Made by a program: the position numbers and the translations under genes. From positions 62,001 to 126,000 of the forward strand of contig NZ_AUBV01000008.1 in NCBI RefSeq assembly GCF_000429425.1: DNA of 64,000 nt, written 5' to 3'. Shown in pieces: positions 25,757 through 35,533 of the stretch (positions are counted from its first letter, which is position 1; every line of letters begins with the position of its first letter). The notes beneath the pieces were generated by a model. The model was not told where the DNA came from, ran no database searches, and saw only the letters and a program-made list of their open reading frames with translations. Origin of the DNA: Algoriphagus mannitolivorans DSM 15301 (GTDB lineage Bacteria > Bacteroidota > Bacteroidia > Cytophagales > Cyclobacteriaceae).

Positions 25757-28651
25757 TTAGGCCATTTCTTCCTGGCCTGCATATTCTTCTACCGGAATAC
25801 AACTACAAACCAAATTTCTGTCGCCATATGCCGAATCAATTCTTCGCACACTTGGCCAGAACTTGTTTTCCTTCACAGAAGCAAGCGGGAAAACAGCTTT
25901 TTCTCTTGAATATGGCAAGTTCCACTCACCAACCAATACCATATCAGCTGTGTGAGGGGCGTTTTTCAATACGTTTTGTTCCTTGTCTGCTTTACCAGTT
26001 TCAATCTCACGAATTTCTTCACGGATGGAAATCAAAGCATCACAGAATTTATCCAGTTCCGCTTTAGTTTCAGACTCAGTAGGCTCGATCATCAAAGTGC
26101 CTGCCACCGGGAAAGATACCGTCGGTGCATGGAATCCGTAGTCCATCAATCGCTTGGCGATATCCTCTACTTCCACTCCTACTTCTTTGAAAGATCGGCA
26201 ATCCACGATCATTTCATGAGCTGCTCTTCCTTTAGAACCTGTGTAAAGGATCGGATAATGACCACTCAATCGCTCTTTGATATAGTTGGCGTTCAGAATG
26301 GCGATTTTAGTCGCATTGGTCAACCCATCTCCTCCCATCATGGCGATGTAAGCATAGGAAATCGGCAAAATACTTGCACTTCCATAAGGAGCAGCTGAAA
26401 TTGATGAAACAGCCTGCTCACCACCGGTCTTTACAATAGGGTTGCCTGGAAGGAATGGAGCCAAATGAGCAGCAACGCAGATTGGGCCCATGCCTGGTCC
26501 ACCACCACCGTGAGGAATACAGAAGGTCTTATGCAGGTTCAAGTGACAAACATCCGCTCCGATATATCCTGGGGAAGTCAAGCCTACCTGTGCGTTCATG
26601 TTTGCGCCATCCATGTACACCTGACCACCATATTGATGGATGATTTCACAGATCTCACGAATTCCTTCTTCAAATACCCCATGGGTAGAAGGATAGGTTA
26701 CCATCAAGCAAGAAAGATCACTGGCATGCTCTTCAGCTCTTTTTCTCAAATCATCGATATCGATATTCCCTTTTTCATCGCACTTTACAAGTACCACTTT
26801 CATGCCCGCCATCACAGCTGAGGCTGGATTGGTGCCATGAGCAGATGTCGGAATCAAAGCTACATTTCTATGCCCTTCACCACGGCTGATATGATAGGCT
26901 CGGATTACCATCAGACCTGCATATTCTCCTTGAGCGCCAGAGTTTGGCTGAAGGGATGTGTCTGCAAATCCAGTGATTTCAGTCAACCAAGTTCTGAGAT
27001 TGGTGAAAAGCTCCTGGTATCCCAACGCCTGATCCATCGGAGCAAAAGGGTGAATTTGTCCAAATTCAGGCCATGTCACCGGGATCATTTCGGCAGTAGC
27101 ATTCAACTTCATGGTACAGGATCCCAATGAAATCATGGAATGTACCAAGGAAAGATCCTTATTCTCCAATCTCTTGATGTATCGAAGCATTTCGTGCTCC
27201 GAATGATAGCTATTGAAAACAGGATGAGTCAAATATTCGGATTTTCTTGCCAAACCTTCAGGAAGGCTCAACTCCAGGTTTTCAACCAAATCATTCAAGT
27301 CCAAAGTGTGCTTGCCTTCCTCAGTTGCGAAAATCCCCACAATCGTTTTGACATCCTCTAACGTCTTGGTTTCATCAAAGGAAATGAAAACTGAATCAGA
27401 CTCATATCTAAAATTCATTTCCGCGCCTAAGGCAAGCCCTCTGACTCTTTCTCTCGCCACTTCATTCATTTTGATTTGAATTGTGTCGAAGAAAGTTTGA
27501 TCAACAACATTCAAACCTACTTTTTTCAATGCCTGAGCAGTCAATTTCGCCAAGCCATGAGTTCTCAAGGCAATATTTTTCAAGCCTTGTGGTCCGTGAT
27601 AAACCGCATAAAAGCTAGCCATTACACTTAGAAGTACCTGGGCAGTACATATATTGGACGTTGCTTTTTCACGCTTGATATGCTGCTCACGAGTCTGAAG
27701 CGCCATTCTATAGGCTTTATTTCCAGATCGATCTATAGACACACCAATGATTCTTCCAGGAATTTGTCTTTTGAATTCTTCCTTAGTTGCAAAAAAACCA
27801 GCATGTGGACCTCCATAGCCCATTGGAACTCCAAATCTCTGGGACGAACCAACCACTACATCTGCTCCCATTTCTCCCGGAGAATTAAGAATGGTCAAAG
27901 CCAATAGATCTGAAGCAAAAGCAGTCAATACTTTATTTTCCTTTGCGGAGGCAACTAGCGCTGAATAATCAGAAACCGCACCGTCAGCGTTTGGATACTG
28001 GATCATCACTCCATAGAGTTCAGGATCAGTCAAATCCAAAGATGAGAGTGAGCCAAAAACCAATTCAATCCCGATGGGTTCTGCTCTAGTGAGCAATACA
28101 GCCTTGGTTTGTGGGAAGATTTTCTCATCTACAAAATACTTGTTCGCGTTCTTTTTTTCACGTGGCTTCACCGCATGAAGCATAGTCATCGCCTCGGCAG
28201 CTGCAGTACCTTCATCTAAAAGGGATGCGTTTGCAAGTTCCATCCCGGTCAATTCCATTACCACCGTCTGAAAATTGATCAAAGCTTCCAATCTTCCTTG
28301 AGCAATTTCTGCCTGATAAGGCGTGTATGCAGTGTACCATCCCGGATTCTCCAGTACATTTCTCAAAACCACTCCCGGAACGATGGTGTCATAATAGCCC
28401 ATTCCTATGAAGGACTTGAACACTTTGTTTTTGGAAGCCAATTTTTTGAAATCAGCCAAAAACTCCGACTCTAATTTTGCCTTCGGCAAATCGAGAGATT
28501 TTTTAGATTGGATCGCCTCGGGTACAGTCTGACCGATTAATTCATCCAGAGAAGAGGCCCCGATTTTCTCCAACATCTCAGCAATTTCTGCCTCATTCGG
28601 GCCATTGTGTCTGCTCTCAAACTTGACAGCATTGGAAAGATTGATCTTCAT
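25757..28651 (-). CDS. gcvP: Glycine dehydrogenase (decarboxylating), P-protein
   Basis: PLP enzyme of the glycine cleavage system; decarboxylates glycine and passes the aminomethyl group to lipoyl-GcvH. The 964-residue protein is the single-chain form. The N-terminal half starts [17 protein letters not shown] and includes [19 protein letters not shown]; the C-terminal half has [31 protein letters not shown] and the PLP lysine in [20 protein letters not shown]. Other gcv genes are not in the window. A -7 box lies 57 bases upstream of the start. Confidence 0.97.
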   Translation of the reverse strand: MKINLSNAVKFESRHNGPNEAEIAEMLEKIGASSLDELIGQTVPEAIQSKKSLDLPKAKLESEFLADFKKLASKNKVFKSFIGMGYYDTIVPGVVLRNVLENPGWYTAYTPYQAEIAQGRLEALINFQTVVMELTGMELANASLLDEGTAAAEAMTMLHAVKPREKKNANKYFVDEKIFPQTKAVLLTRAEPIGIELVFGSLSSLDLTDPELYGVMIQYPNADGAVSDYSALVASAKENKVLTAFASDLLALTILNSPGEMGADVVVGSSQRFGVPMGYGGPHAGFFATKEEFKRQIPGRIIGVSIDRSGNKAYRMALQTREQHIKREKATSNICTAQVLLSVMASFYAVYHGPQGLKNIALRTHGLAKLTAQALKKVGLNVVDQTFFDTIQIKMNEVARERVRGLALGAEMNFRYESDSVFISFDETKTLEDVKTIVGIFATEEGKHTLDLNDLVENLELSLPEGLARKSEYLTHPVFNSYHSEHEMLRYIKRLENKDLSLVHSMISLGSCTMKLNATAEMIPVTWPEFGQIHPFAPMDQALGYQELFTNLRTWLTEITGFADTSLQPNSGAQGEYAGLMVIRAYHISRGEGHRNVALIPTSAHGTNPASAVMAGMKVVLVKCDEKGNIDIDDLRKRAEEHASDLSCLMVTYPSTHGVFEEGIREICEIIHQYGGQVYMDGANMNAQVGLTSPGYIGADVCHLNLHKTFCIPHGGGGPGMGPICVAAHLAPFLPGNPIVKTGGEQAVSSISAAPYGSASILPISYAYIAMMGGDGLTNATKIAILNANYIKERLSGHYPILYTGSKGRAAHEMIVDCRSFKEVGVEVEDIAKRLMDYGFHAPTVSFPVAGTLMIEPTESETKAELDKFCDALISIREEIREIETGKADKEQNVLKNAPHTADMVLVGEWNLPYSREKAVFPLASVKENKFWPSVRRIDSAYGDRNLVCSCIPVEEYAGQEEMA

Positions 28652-28707
28652 AAAGAACGCTTAGAAATTTTCTATTTGGGTTTGGAAAGCTCCTGATTTT
28701 ATGGGCG

Positions 28708-28715
28708 CAAAGGTA
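28708..28715 (-). promoter_or_regulatory. -7 box of gcvP
   Basis: TACCTTTG on the minus strand, predicting a leader of about 50 bases. No glycine riboswitch structure is evident in so short a leader. Confidence 0.4.
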
Positions 28716-28842
28716 CGATTTGCCATCCAAAAACTCTTTGATTTCCCTCAATTATTTGCCTATTAACCTCAGGAAGTGACGAGTGGTTTTTTTGAGCGTG
28801 AAATTATTTTCTAGCTTAGGGCCCATAAAACCATATAACTTT

Positions 28843-30339
28843 ATGAGAAAGGGATTATTACTCTCTGGTATTCTTGCTTTTGGTTTGGCGCTCCCAACTT
28901 TCGCCCAAAATCCAACTCAGGTAAAATATGCCAACACGATCACTGCTGAGGATCTCAAAACTTACCTTACTTACCTGGCTTCTGACGAAATGAAAGGCCG
29001 GGATACCGGCTCTGAGGAAGGTAAAATAGCTGCCAATTACTTGGCCGACTTTTACAAAGGACTTGGACTATCTGGGCCAGTTTCAGGAAGCTATTTCCAA
29101 AATGTGCCTCTAGTGAGCACGATGTACAGCAAAGTCTCTCTTCAAATCGGAAAACAAAAACTGGTAGAGAATCAGGATTTTGTTTTCATTGGGGATGGAG
29201 ACATGAAAAAAGCATCCAAATCAGAGTTGGTTTTCCTGGGTTTAGTCAATGACGAAAACCTAGCCAAAGTTGACGTAAAAGGAAAATTGGTAGGGTTATG
29301 GGCTGTTGGAGTTCGCTCCAACGACCTCATCACCAAAGTAATGGACTCTGGAGCTGCAGGGATTGTCATTGTAACGATGGAAGGTCAGGCAAATTTTGAT
29401 CGAATTGCCAATCGCTACAAATCTTTGGCAGGCAAAGGAAGAATAGGATTCGACCAAGAAACAAAGGAAAGACCAGTGTTTATGGTCAGCTCAGATAAAA
29501 TGGCCAATCTATTTGGAAAACCGGTGGAAGCACTCAAAGAAGCCGCAAAGTCTTCTCCTGAGACTATTGCTTCTCAAAAAGCAACTTACCAAGTGGTGAA
29601 GAGCAAAACCCCTGTTGAAGCTTACAATGTGATGGGCTTTTTGGAAGGCACTGATAAGAAAGAAGAAGTATTGGTGATCTCTTCTCACTATGATCACGTG
29701 GGCGTAAGCTCTACCGGTGAAGTATTCAACGGTGCTGATGACGATGGCTCTGGGACTGTCTCGGTTATGGAAATCGCTCAAGCGTTTGCGACTGCTGCCA
29801 AAGAAGGAAACAAACCTCGGAGAAGTATTCTGTTCCTGAATGTGACCGGTGAAGAAAAAGGTCTTCTTGGCTCTCAGTATTATTCTGAAAATCCCATTTT
29901 CCCTATTGCCAACACGGTCAACAACATCAATATTGACATGGTAGGCAGAATTGATTACGAATATCAGAATGCTGAAAACAAGGACTATGTGTATGTGATC
30001 GGTTCAGAGATGCTTTCTTCTCATCTGAAGAAAATCAATGAATACAACAATATCACTTACACCAATCTGATTTTGGATTACAGATATGATGCCGAGGATG
30101 ATCCAAATAGATTCTATTACAGATCTGACCATTACAACTTCGCAAAGTTCAACATTCCTGTCATCTTCTTCTTCAATGGAGTACATGATGACTACCATCA
30201 GGTGACGGATACTGTTGACAAAATCGAGTTTCCTCTGATGCAAAAAAGAACCCAGCTAATTTTCCATACTGCTTGGGATCTAGCTAACAGAGAGCAAAGA
30301 ACCCCTGTTGACGGGACAAATACCCGAACTGACAGATAA
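28843..30339 (+). CDS. Secreted M28-family zinc peptidase with PA domain
   Basis: Probable exported aminopeptidase. From the ATG at 28843 the product is 498 residues with a signal peptide (MRKGLLLSGILAFGLALPTF, cut near AQN); the frame also opens at a GTG at 28783, but that would place 20 residues in front of the signal. A protease-associated insert lies around 140-280, followed by the M28 zinc site: SSHYDHVG, NGADDDGSGTVSVMEIAQ, TGEEKGLLGS, NINIDMVGRID and the late DDYHQVTD. The zinc ligands and catalytic Glu all seem present. It is an isolated gene ended by a shared terminator. Confidence 0.9.
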   Translation: MRKGLLLSGILAFGLALPTFAQNPTQVKYANTITAEDLKTYLTYLASDEMKGRDTGSEEGKIAANYLADFYKGLGLSGPVSGSYFQNVPLVSTMYSKVSLQIGKQKLVENQDFVFIGDGDMKKASKSELVFLGLVNDENLAKVDVKGKLVGLWAVGVRSNDLITKVMDSGAAGIVIVTMEGQANFDRIANRYKSLAGKGRIGFDQETKERPVFMVSSDKMANLFGKPVEALKEAAKSSPETIASQKATYQVVKSKTPVEAYNVMGFLEGTDKKEEVLVISSHYDHVGVSSTGEVFNGADDDGSGTVSVMEIAQAFATAAKEGNKPRRSILFLNVTGEEKGLLGSQYYSENPIFPIANTVNNINIDMVGRIDYEYQNAENKDYVYVIGSEMLSSHLKKINEYNNITYTNLILDYRYDAEDDPNRFYYRSDHYNFAKFNIPVIFFFNGVHDDYHQVTDTVDKIEFPLMQKRTQLIFHTAWDLANREQRTPVDGTNTRTDR

Positions 30340-30340
30340 C

Positions 30341-30368
30341 AAAAAAGGCCCTTATGGGCCTTTTTTAT
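30341..30368. terminator. Bidirectional terminator between M28 peptidase and helicase
   Basis: AAAAAAGGCCC-TTAT-GGGCCTTTTTT hairpin serving both convergent genes. Confidence 0.9.
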
Positions 30369-31723
30369 TTTCCTTTATTCTTTTGGTTTTTGGTTTTGAG
30401 CTGATTTCGGTTGGGTTTTTTCCCCTGCTTCTTCGCCTTCACCTTTTCCCCTTTTCCAATATTCTTCTTCGGCCTTTCCCTTTTCTCGTGGAAAGCCCCT
30501 TTATAATCTGGGTTGTCTCGCTGCTTCAATCGATCCAGCTCCCTGGCATAGGCTTGCTTTTCTTCAAATGGCGTAGCCGGAACTTCCACTTTTGCAGGTA
30601 TTTCCAGTTCTTCAACCTCCATTCGAATCAGCTCCTCAATTTTTTCAAAATGATATGCCTCGGCCGGATTTATGAATGTAATCGCTTTTCCCTCCTGCTC
30701 GGCTCTTCCTGTTCTTCCGATTCTATGCACATAATCCTCATAGATCAAAGGCACATCAAAATTGATCACATGAGACACCATGGACACATCCAATCCTCTT
30801 GAAGCCACATCCGTGGCTACGAGAAGCCTCACTTCCCCTCCTTTGAAATCTTCCATTGAATTAATCCGGGTATTTTGACCCTTATTCGCATGAATCACCC
30901 GGATCTCTCCAAAATGTTTTCTCTCAAGAAAAGAATAAACAGACTCAGCGTTTTTTCGGCTTCTTGTAAAAATTATCGCCCGATGAACCTCTTCATTTTC
31001 CAAGAGCTCAGCAAGGAGATTTATTTTGGTCTTGATATTAGGGACCATGTATTTTACCTGAGCAATCGTTTCAGCAGTGGTCGCAGAAGGGGCTACCTCC
31101 ACCCTTTCCGGGAACTCCAGAAATTCAGCCGACAGGTTTTCCACCCGAGATGAGAAAGTGGCTGAAAAAAGTAAGTTTTGTCTTTTGCTTGGAATCACTT
31201 CAAGAATGGCTCGGATTTGAGGCATAAACCCCATATCCATCATTTTATCAGCTTCATCCAAAACCATGGTTTTTATCTCCTTGGGATAAATAATCCCTTT
31301 GCGATAAATATCCATAAAACGACCAGGGGTGGAAATGAGGATATCTACACCGGCTTCAATGAGCTCTATTTGGGTCTTTGGCCCCAGTCCTCCATAAAGA
31401 CTGACAATCCGGAGATCAGTATATTTTCCAAGTTCCTTCACCACCTCCTCGATTTGCATGACTAACTCCCGTGTAGGAGCAAGTATCAAAGCCCTGGGAT
31501 TTTTCCCCTGAGCATATTTAACCTTCATCAGCACAGGAAGTACATAGGCGGCCGTCTTTCCGGTGCCTGTTTGCGCGATTCCCAAAACATCATGCCCAGC
31601 CAGAGCCAGCGGAATAGCCTTATGCTGTATTGGAGTTGGATTAGTATATCCGGATTCCACCACCGCCTCAAGCAATTGTTTATTTAGCTTAAATGCATCA
31701 AATCCTAAGGCTTCATTGCTCAT
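30365..31723 (-). CDS. DEAD-box ATP-dependent RNA helicase (RhlE-like)
   Basis: Unwinds RNA in ribosome assembly or mRNA turnover. The 452-residue protein has the ordered DEAD-box motifs: Q-motif GYTNPTPIQHKAIP, I AQTGTGKT, Ia PTRELVMQ, II VLDEADKMMDMGF, III SATFSS, IV IIFTRSRKNAE, V ATDVASRGLDV and VI HRIGRTGRA. A lysine-rich tail of about 50 residues (KKNIGKGEKVKAKKQGKK) is usual for RNA binding. It is divergent from pyrC. Confidence 0.95.
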   Translation of the reverse strand: MSNEALGFDAFKLNKQLLEAVVESGYTNPTPIQHKAIPLALAGHDVLGIAQTGTGKTAAYVLPVLMKVKYAQGKNPRALILAPTRELVMQIEEVVKELGKYTDLRIVSLYGGLGPKTQIELIEAGVDILISTPGRFMDIYRKGIIYPKEIKTMVLDEADKMMDMGFMPQIRAILEVIPSKRQNLLFSATFSSRVENLSAEFLEFPERVEVAPSATTAETIAQVKYMVPNIKTKINLLAELLENEEVHRAIIFTRSRKNAESVYSFLERKHFGEIRVIHANKGQNTRINSMEDFKGGEVRLLVATDVASRGLDVSMVSHVINFDVPLIYEDYVHRIGRTGRAEQEGKAITFINPAEAYHFEKIEELIRMEVEELEIPAKVEVPATPFEEKQAYARELDRLKQRDNPDYKGAFHEKRERPKKNIGKGEKVKAKKQGKKPNRNQLKTKNQKNKGK

Positions 31724-31770
31724 GATTGTTAATTTTGGAGAGAAATTTGGAATCTTAATTGAAGAAAAAG

Positions 31771-33114
31771 ATGAAAAGTATCCTGATCACAGGCGCAAAT
31801 ATAGTCAATGAAGGCCGGATTACTCGGGCTGACGTTTTGGTCAAAGAAGGGCGCATCGCTAAAATTGCCACAGACCTAAGCCAAGAGGCTGCTGAGGTAC
31901 ATATTGACGGAAAGGGAAAACACCTTTTCCCCGGAGTGATTGATGATCAGGTGCACTTTCGCGAGCCAGGGCTCACCCACAAAGGTGAAATCTATACTGA
32001 GGCAAAAGCAGGAGTTGCTGGAGGCACCACTTCCTACATGGAAATGCCCAACACAGTCCCACAGGCCGTCACCATCCCTTTGTTGGAAGAGAAATACAGC
32101 AGAGCCCAAGAAGTTTCCTTAGCGAATTACTCTTTCTTCTTTGGAGGTACCAATGACAATTTGGAAGAAATTCTAAAGCTTGACTTGAAGAATGTCTGTG
32201 GACTGAAAGTATTTCAAGGCTCCTCCACCGGAAACATGGTGGTAGACAATATTGAATCCTTGGAGGGAATTTTCCGCGAATACAAAGGTCTTCTCGCCAT
32301 CCACTCAGAAAACGATCATATTATTGCTGCCAATTTAGCAGAATACAAAGCCAAATATGGAGAAGACATTCCGATCCAAGCCCATCCAAAAATCCGGTCG
32401 GAAGAAGCCTGCTATGATGCTTCTAAAAGAGCAGTGGCGATGGCTAAAAAATTTGGCACGAGGCTGCACATCCTCCATATCAGTACTGCCAAGGAATTGA
32501 GTTTGTTTGACAACAGCATTCCGCTTGAGGAGAAAAAAATCACTGCTGAAGCTTGTATTCACCACATGTGGTTTTCGGAAGAAGATTATGACACAAAGGG
32601 AAATCTCATCAAGTGGAATCCGGCAGTAAAGACCTCCAATGATAGGGAACAGATTTTCCAGGCCATGCTGGATGATCGAATCGATGTAATTGCTACCGAC
32701 CATGCCCCACACACGCTGGAGGAAAAGGCCCAGTCTTACACCAAGGCACCCTCTGGAGGTCCTTTGATTCAACACAGCTTGGTAGCCATGTTGGACTTTT
32801 ACCATCAGGGAAAAATCTCTTTGGAAAAAATCGCTGAGAAAATGTCTCACAATGTAGCCAAGCTATTTCGCATTGAGGACCGAGGATTTATCCGTGAAGG
32901 CTATTTTGCAGATTTGGTTTTGGTAGACTTGAATTCTCCTTGGACCGTAAGCAAAGAAAATATCCTCGCCAAATGCGGGTGGTCACCTTTTGAAGGACAT
33001 ACCTTTCAGTCCCAGGTGACCCATACGATCGTTTCCGGACATTTAGCGTACAATAAGGGTGAGTTTGATGAAAGCCAAAAAGGAAAGAGACTAACTTTTT
33101 TTACAAATAAATAG
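31771..33114 (+). CDS. pyrC: Dihydroorotase
   Basis: Zinc amidohydrolase forming dihydroorotate in pyrimidine synthesis. The 447-residue protein has the metal site DDQVHFREPGLTHKGEIYTE near 60, GGTTSYMEMPNT, HSEN, HILHISTAKEL and ATDHAPHTLEEK with the catalytic Asp. It belongs to the long class (~440 aa). The frame opens with TTG at 31759, but ATG at 31771 (MKSILITGANIV) is the natural start. A TAATTTTG box at 31730-31737 may be its promoter. tRNA-His follows 78 bases downstream. Confidence 0.94.
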   Translation: MKSILITGANIVNEGRITRADVLVKEGRIAKIATDLSQEAAEVHIDGKGKHLFPGVIDDQVHFREPGLTHKGEIYTEAKAGVAGGTTSYMEMPNTVPQAVTIPLLEEKYSRAQEVSLANYSFFFGGTNDNLEEILKLDLKNVCGLKVFQGSSTGNMVVDNIESLEGIFREYKGLLAIHSENDHIIAANLAEYKAKYGEDIPIQAHPKIRSEEACYDASKRAVAMAKKFGTRLHILHISTAKELSLFDNSIPLEEKKITAEACIHHMWFSEEDYDTKGNLIKWNPAVKTSNDREQIFQAMLDDRIDVIATDHAPHTLEEKAQSYTKAPSGGPLIQHSLVAMLDFYHQGKISLEKIAEKMSHNVAKLFRIEDRGFIREGYFADLVLVDLNSPWTVSKENILAKCGWSPFEGHTFQSQVTHTIVSGHLAYNKGEFDESQKGKRLTFFTNK

Positions 33115-33122
33115 CATCATCC

Positions 33123-33153
33123 TTGCGCTAAACAGTCTATCTACTTACTTTTG
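33123..33153 (+). promoter_or_regulatory. Promoter of tRNA-His
   Basis: TTG at 33123-33125, a 20-base spacer, then TACTTTTG at 33146-33153; predicted start near 33160, leaving a ~33-base 5' extension on the tRNA precursor. Confidence 0.7.
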
Positions 33154-33192
33154 CAAACCATTTGAGGGAATACCTCAAAGGACAACAAACAC

Positions 33193-33267
33193 GGTGATTG
33201 TAGCTCAGCTGGTTAGAGCGCTGGTTTGTGGCACCAGAGGTCGCCGGTTCGAACCCGGTCTTTCACC
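33193..33267 (+). tRNA. tRNA-His (anticodon GTG)
   Basis: Cloverleaf: acceptor strand GTGATTG at 33194-33200 with the extra histidine-specific G(-1) at 33193, D-arm GCTC/GAGC, anticodon arm CTGGT-TTGTGGC-ACCAG with anticodon GTG, variable region AGGTC, T-arm GCCGG-TTCGAAC-CCGGT, 3' acceptor CTTTCAC and discriminator C73. CCA is not fully encoded. Two adjacent U-U oppositions (5:68 and 6:67) interrupt the acceptor stem, which is unusual. A promoter lies upstream and a hairpin directly downstream. Confidence 0.93.
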
Positions 33268-33268
33268 C

Positions 33269-33296
33269 AAACCCCTCAATTCGAGGGGTTTTGTTG
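33269..33296 (+). terminator. Hairpin/terminator after tRNA-His
   Basis: Nine-base stem AAACCCCTC/GAGGGGTTT followed by a short, interrupted T-tract (TTGTTG); probably partial termination or a 3'-processing signal. Confidence 0.65.
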
Positions 33297-33358
33297 TATA
33301 TAAGCCATTCGTTTGGCACAACATTTGACAAATTCAGACCAAACTAAACCAACTTGAG

Positions 33359-33499
33359 ATGTTTACTTTGTTCAAATCATCCCCGAAATTCCCGGTGGTA
33401 AAACCAGTGAATATTAGCCAGGTAAAAAATTACTTGAGCAAATTTGAGGAATCTTTAAAAGTCTTTGAAGAGATCCAAAAAGAAACAATTCATTCGTAA
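33359..33499 (+). CDS. Small uncharacterised protein of 46 residues
   Basis: Too short for usual gene lists, but supported by context. It has an ATG (MFTLFKSSPKFPVVKPVNIS), a C-terminal amphipathic helix-like stretch (QVKNYLSKFEESLKVFEEIQ) and a TAA at 33497-33499. A 10-base perfect stem with a GAGA tetraloop and T-tract terminator begins 16 bases later. It is cytoplasmic in character, with no signal or membrane segment. The downstream debranching-enzyme gene begins beyond the terminator, so this is a separate unit or part of the tRNA-His transcript. No function is proposed; a small RNA ending at the same terminator is the alternative. Confidence 0.5.
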   Translation: MFTLFKSSPKFPVVKPVNISQVKNYLSKFEESLKVFEEIQKETIHS

Positions 33500-33514
33500 A
33501 ATTTCTTTTTATGC

Positions 33515-33547
33515 AAAGGTTATGGAGACATAACCTTTATTTTTTTG
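33515..33547 (+). terminator. Strong terminator upstream of the glycogen cluster
   Basis: AAAGGTTATG-GAGA-CATAACCTTT stem-loop followed by a T8 run (ATTTTTTTTG). It ends transcription from the tRNA-His/small-gene side. Confidence 0.9.
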
Positions 33548-33606
33548 TCATTAATTTTTCTTATAAGATCAAACCTCTATTTTTAGTATCCTACAATTTT
33601 CCCTCT

Positions 33607-35523
33607 ATGAGTTATATCCATTTCGATAAAACCCAATTAATCAACCTAAATTATTCTCTTGACCGGGAAATAATTCGGACTAACCGTTCGGGAACCTACA
33701 CCAGCACGACCATCATCGGGTGCAATACCCGAAAATACCATGGTCTTTTGGTAGTGCCACAGCCTCAAATTGACTCCCAAAATCACGTCATGCTTTCCAC
33801 AGTCCACGAAACTGTGATCCAGCGGGGAGCCAGTTTTAATTTGGGCATCAGTAAGTTTCCGGGAAATTATTCCCCGAGAGGGCATAAGTATCTGGAAGAC
33901 TTTGACTCAGAACCTATCCCAAAACTCACCTATCGGGTAGGAGGCGTATTGCTTCAAAAGGAATTAATCTTGGATACCAATAGGGATCGGGTGATGATTC
34001 GATATACTCTTTTGGAAGCTCATTCTCCTACTAAAATCAGAATTCAACCCTTTTTGGCCTTCAGAGGATATCATAACCTCATGAAAGCCAATGACGACAT
34101 TAATAAAAATGCGGAAAAAGCGCCTTGTGGTGTCAAATTCCAACTCTACCCCCAATACGATCCGCTTTTCTTACAGCTTTCCAAAAAGGGTGAGTTTGTC
34201 TCCAATCCTGATTGGTACTTCAATATTGAATATATTCAGGAAAGGGAAAGAGGATACGAATACCAAGAGGATCTCTTTGTTCCAGGGTATTTTGAATTTG
34301 ACATCGCAAAAGGCGAATCTGTCATTTTTTCTGCTGGACTGGCAGAGGCTGATCCTGCTACACGCCAGAATGCCTTCGAAAAAGAAATCGCAAGAAGAAT
34401 CCCAAGAAATAATTTTGAAAACTGCCTAAGAAACTCTGCCGGGCAATTTATCAGGAGAAGAGACGGGGATGTAAGAATTATCGCAGGATACCCATGGTTT
34501 GGCTGGTGGGGTAGAGACACTTTCCTCGCTGCTCCCGGGCTTACCCTTTCGGGAGGAGATCGGGATACTTTTCTGGAGATCATGGATTCAATGACCAAAG
34601 ACCTCAAAGGACCTCTATTCCCCAATATCGGAAGTGGTGATTATACTAACATGACCTCCATGGATGCTCCGCTTTGGTTTTTCTGGTCGCTCCAGCAGTA
34701 CATCACCTATACCGGAGATAAAAAGACGATCATTGACCGATACTTGGGAAAACTAAGAGGGATCATCGAAGGCTACAAAGCAGGTACGGAGTTCAATATC
34801 CACATGCTTGAAAATGGATTGATCTGGGGTGGTCAACCAGATGTAGCACTGACGTGGATGGATGCCATTACCCCAGATGGACCGGTGACTCCAAGAATCG
34901 GATGTCCTGTCGAAATCCAAGCCTTATGGTACAATGCCCTTTGTTTTTACCATGAGTTAAGTGGGGAGGAAGAATACCTTACCTTAGCTGCCAGAGTAAA
35001 GGAATCGTTCCAACGAGAATTCTGGTCATGGGACTATGGATATCTTGCAGACGTGGTAGATGGAGAGGAAAAAGATTGGTCAATCCGACCTAACATGATC
35101 TTTGCCACTTCCTTACCATACACCATGCTGAGTGAAGAAAAAAGCGACTTGATCCTGGAAATTGTCAAATCAAAATTACTGACTTCGAGAGGACTTAGAT
35201 CACTATCTCCGGACGATCCAGGATACAAAGGCTACTATTTTGGCAATCAAATCAGCCGGGATAACGCCTACCATAATGGTACCGTTTGGGCTTGGCTTTT
35301 GGGCCACTTTGTAGAAGGATATTTAAAGCTACATGGAAAGGCTGCCAAAAATTTTGTGGAGAAAATCATCAAAGGATTTGATGGAGTCATGACCCAATAT
35401 GGAGTCGGAACCATTGCAGAGATCTATGATGGAGATCCTCCGCATCGTCCAAAAGGCTCCTTGTCCCAGGCTTGGAGTGTGGCAGAATTATTACGAATGA
35501 TGGACTTAGTCAAAAGAATTTAA
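33607..35523 (+). CDS. Glycogen debranching enzyme (amylo-alpha-1,6-glucosidase)
   Basis: Hydrolyses alpha-1,6 branches of glycogen. From the ATG at 33607 the product is 638 residues; the frame stays open to 33511, but that stretch overlaps the terminator. The N-terminal GDE_N domain starts YSLDREIIRTNRSGTYTSTT. The catalytic (alpha/alpha)6 barrel shows GYPWFGWWGRDTFLAAPGL near 295, IWGGQPDVALTWMDA, PVEIQALWYNAL, NAYHNGTVWAWLLGHF and KGSLSQAWSVAELLR. It is followed, after 10 bases, by a glycosyltransferase and a GH57 gene in the same direction: a glycogen operon. Confidence 0.9.
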   Translation: MSYIHFDKTQLINLNYSLDREIIRTNRSGTYTSTTIIGCNTRKYHGLLVVPQPQIDSQNHVMLSTVHETVIQRGASFNLGISKFPGNYSPRGHKYLEDFDSEPIPKLTYRVGGVLLQKELILDTNRDRVMIRYTLLEAHSPTKIRIQPFLAFRGYHNLMKANDDINKNAEKAPCGVKFQLYPQYDPLFLQLSKKGEFVSNPDWYFNIEYIQERERGYEYQEDLFVPGYFEFDIAKGESVIFSAGLAEADPATRQNAFEKEIARRIPRNNFENCLRNSAGQFIRRRDGDVRIIAGYPWFGWWGRDTFLAAPGLTLSGGDRDTFLEIMDSMTKDLKGPLFPNIGSGDYTNMTSMDAPLWFFWSLQQYITYTGDKKTIIDRYLGKLRGIIEGYKAGTEFNIHMLENGLIWGGQPDVALTWMDAITPDGPVTPRIGCPVEIQALWYNALCFYHELSGEEEYLTLAARVKESFQREFWSWDYGYLADVVDGEEKDWSIRPNMIFATSLPYTMLSEEKSDLILEIVKSKLLTSRGLRSLSPDDPGYKGYYFGNQISRDNAYHNGTVWAWLLGHFVEGYLKLHGKAAKNFVEKIIKGFDGVMTQYGVGTIAEIYDGDPPHRPKGSLSQAWSVAELLRMMDLVKRI

Positions 35524-35533
35524 ATCTTTTTGT

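Noticed and set aside
25952-26398. Plus-strand open frames opposite gcvP and other long genes
   Set aside because: They mirror strongly coding minus-strand sequence, have no recognisable motifs and are antisense shadows.
28652-28707. Glycine riboswitch before gcvP
   Set aside because: The leader is too short and lacks the tandem aptamer core.
28783-28842. GTG start for the M28 peptidase
   Set aside because: It would put 20 residues before a clean signal peptide; ATG at 28843 is better.
33359-33499. Integrase or phage remnant next to tRNA-His
   Set aside because: The peptide has no integrase motif and no repeat of the tRNA 3' end is found downstream.
33511-33606. Upstream start for the debranching enzyme
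   Set aside because: The extra 32 codons run through a strong terminator hairpin.
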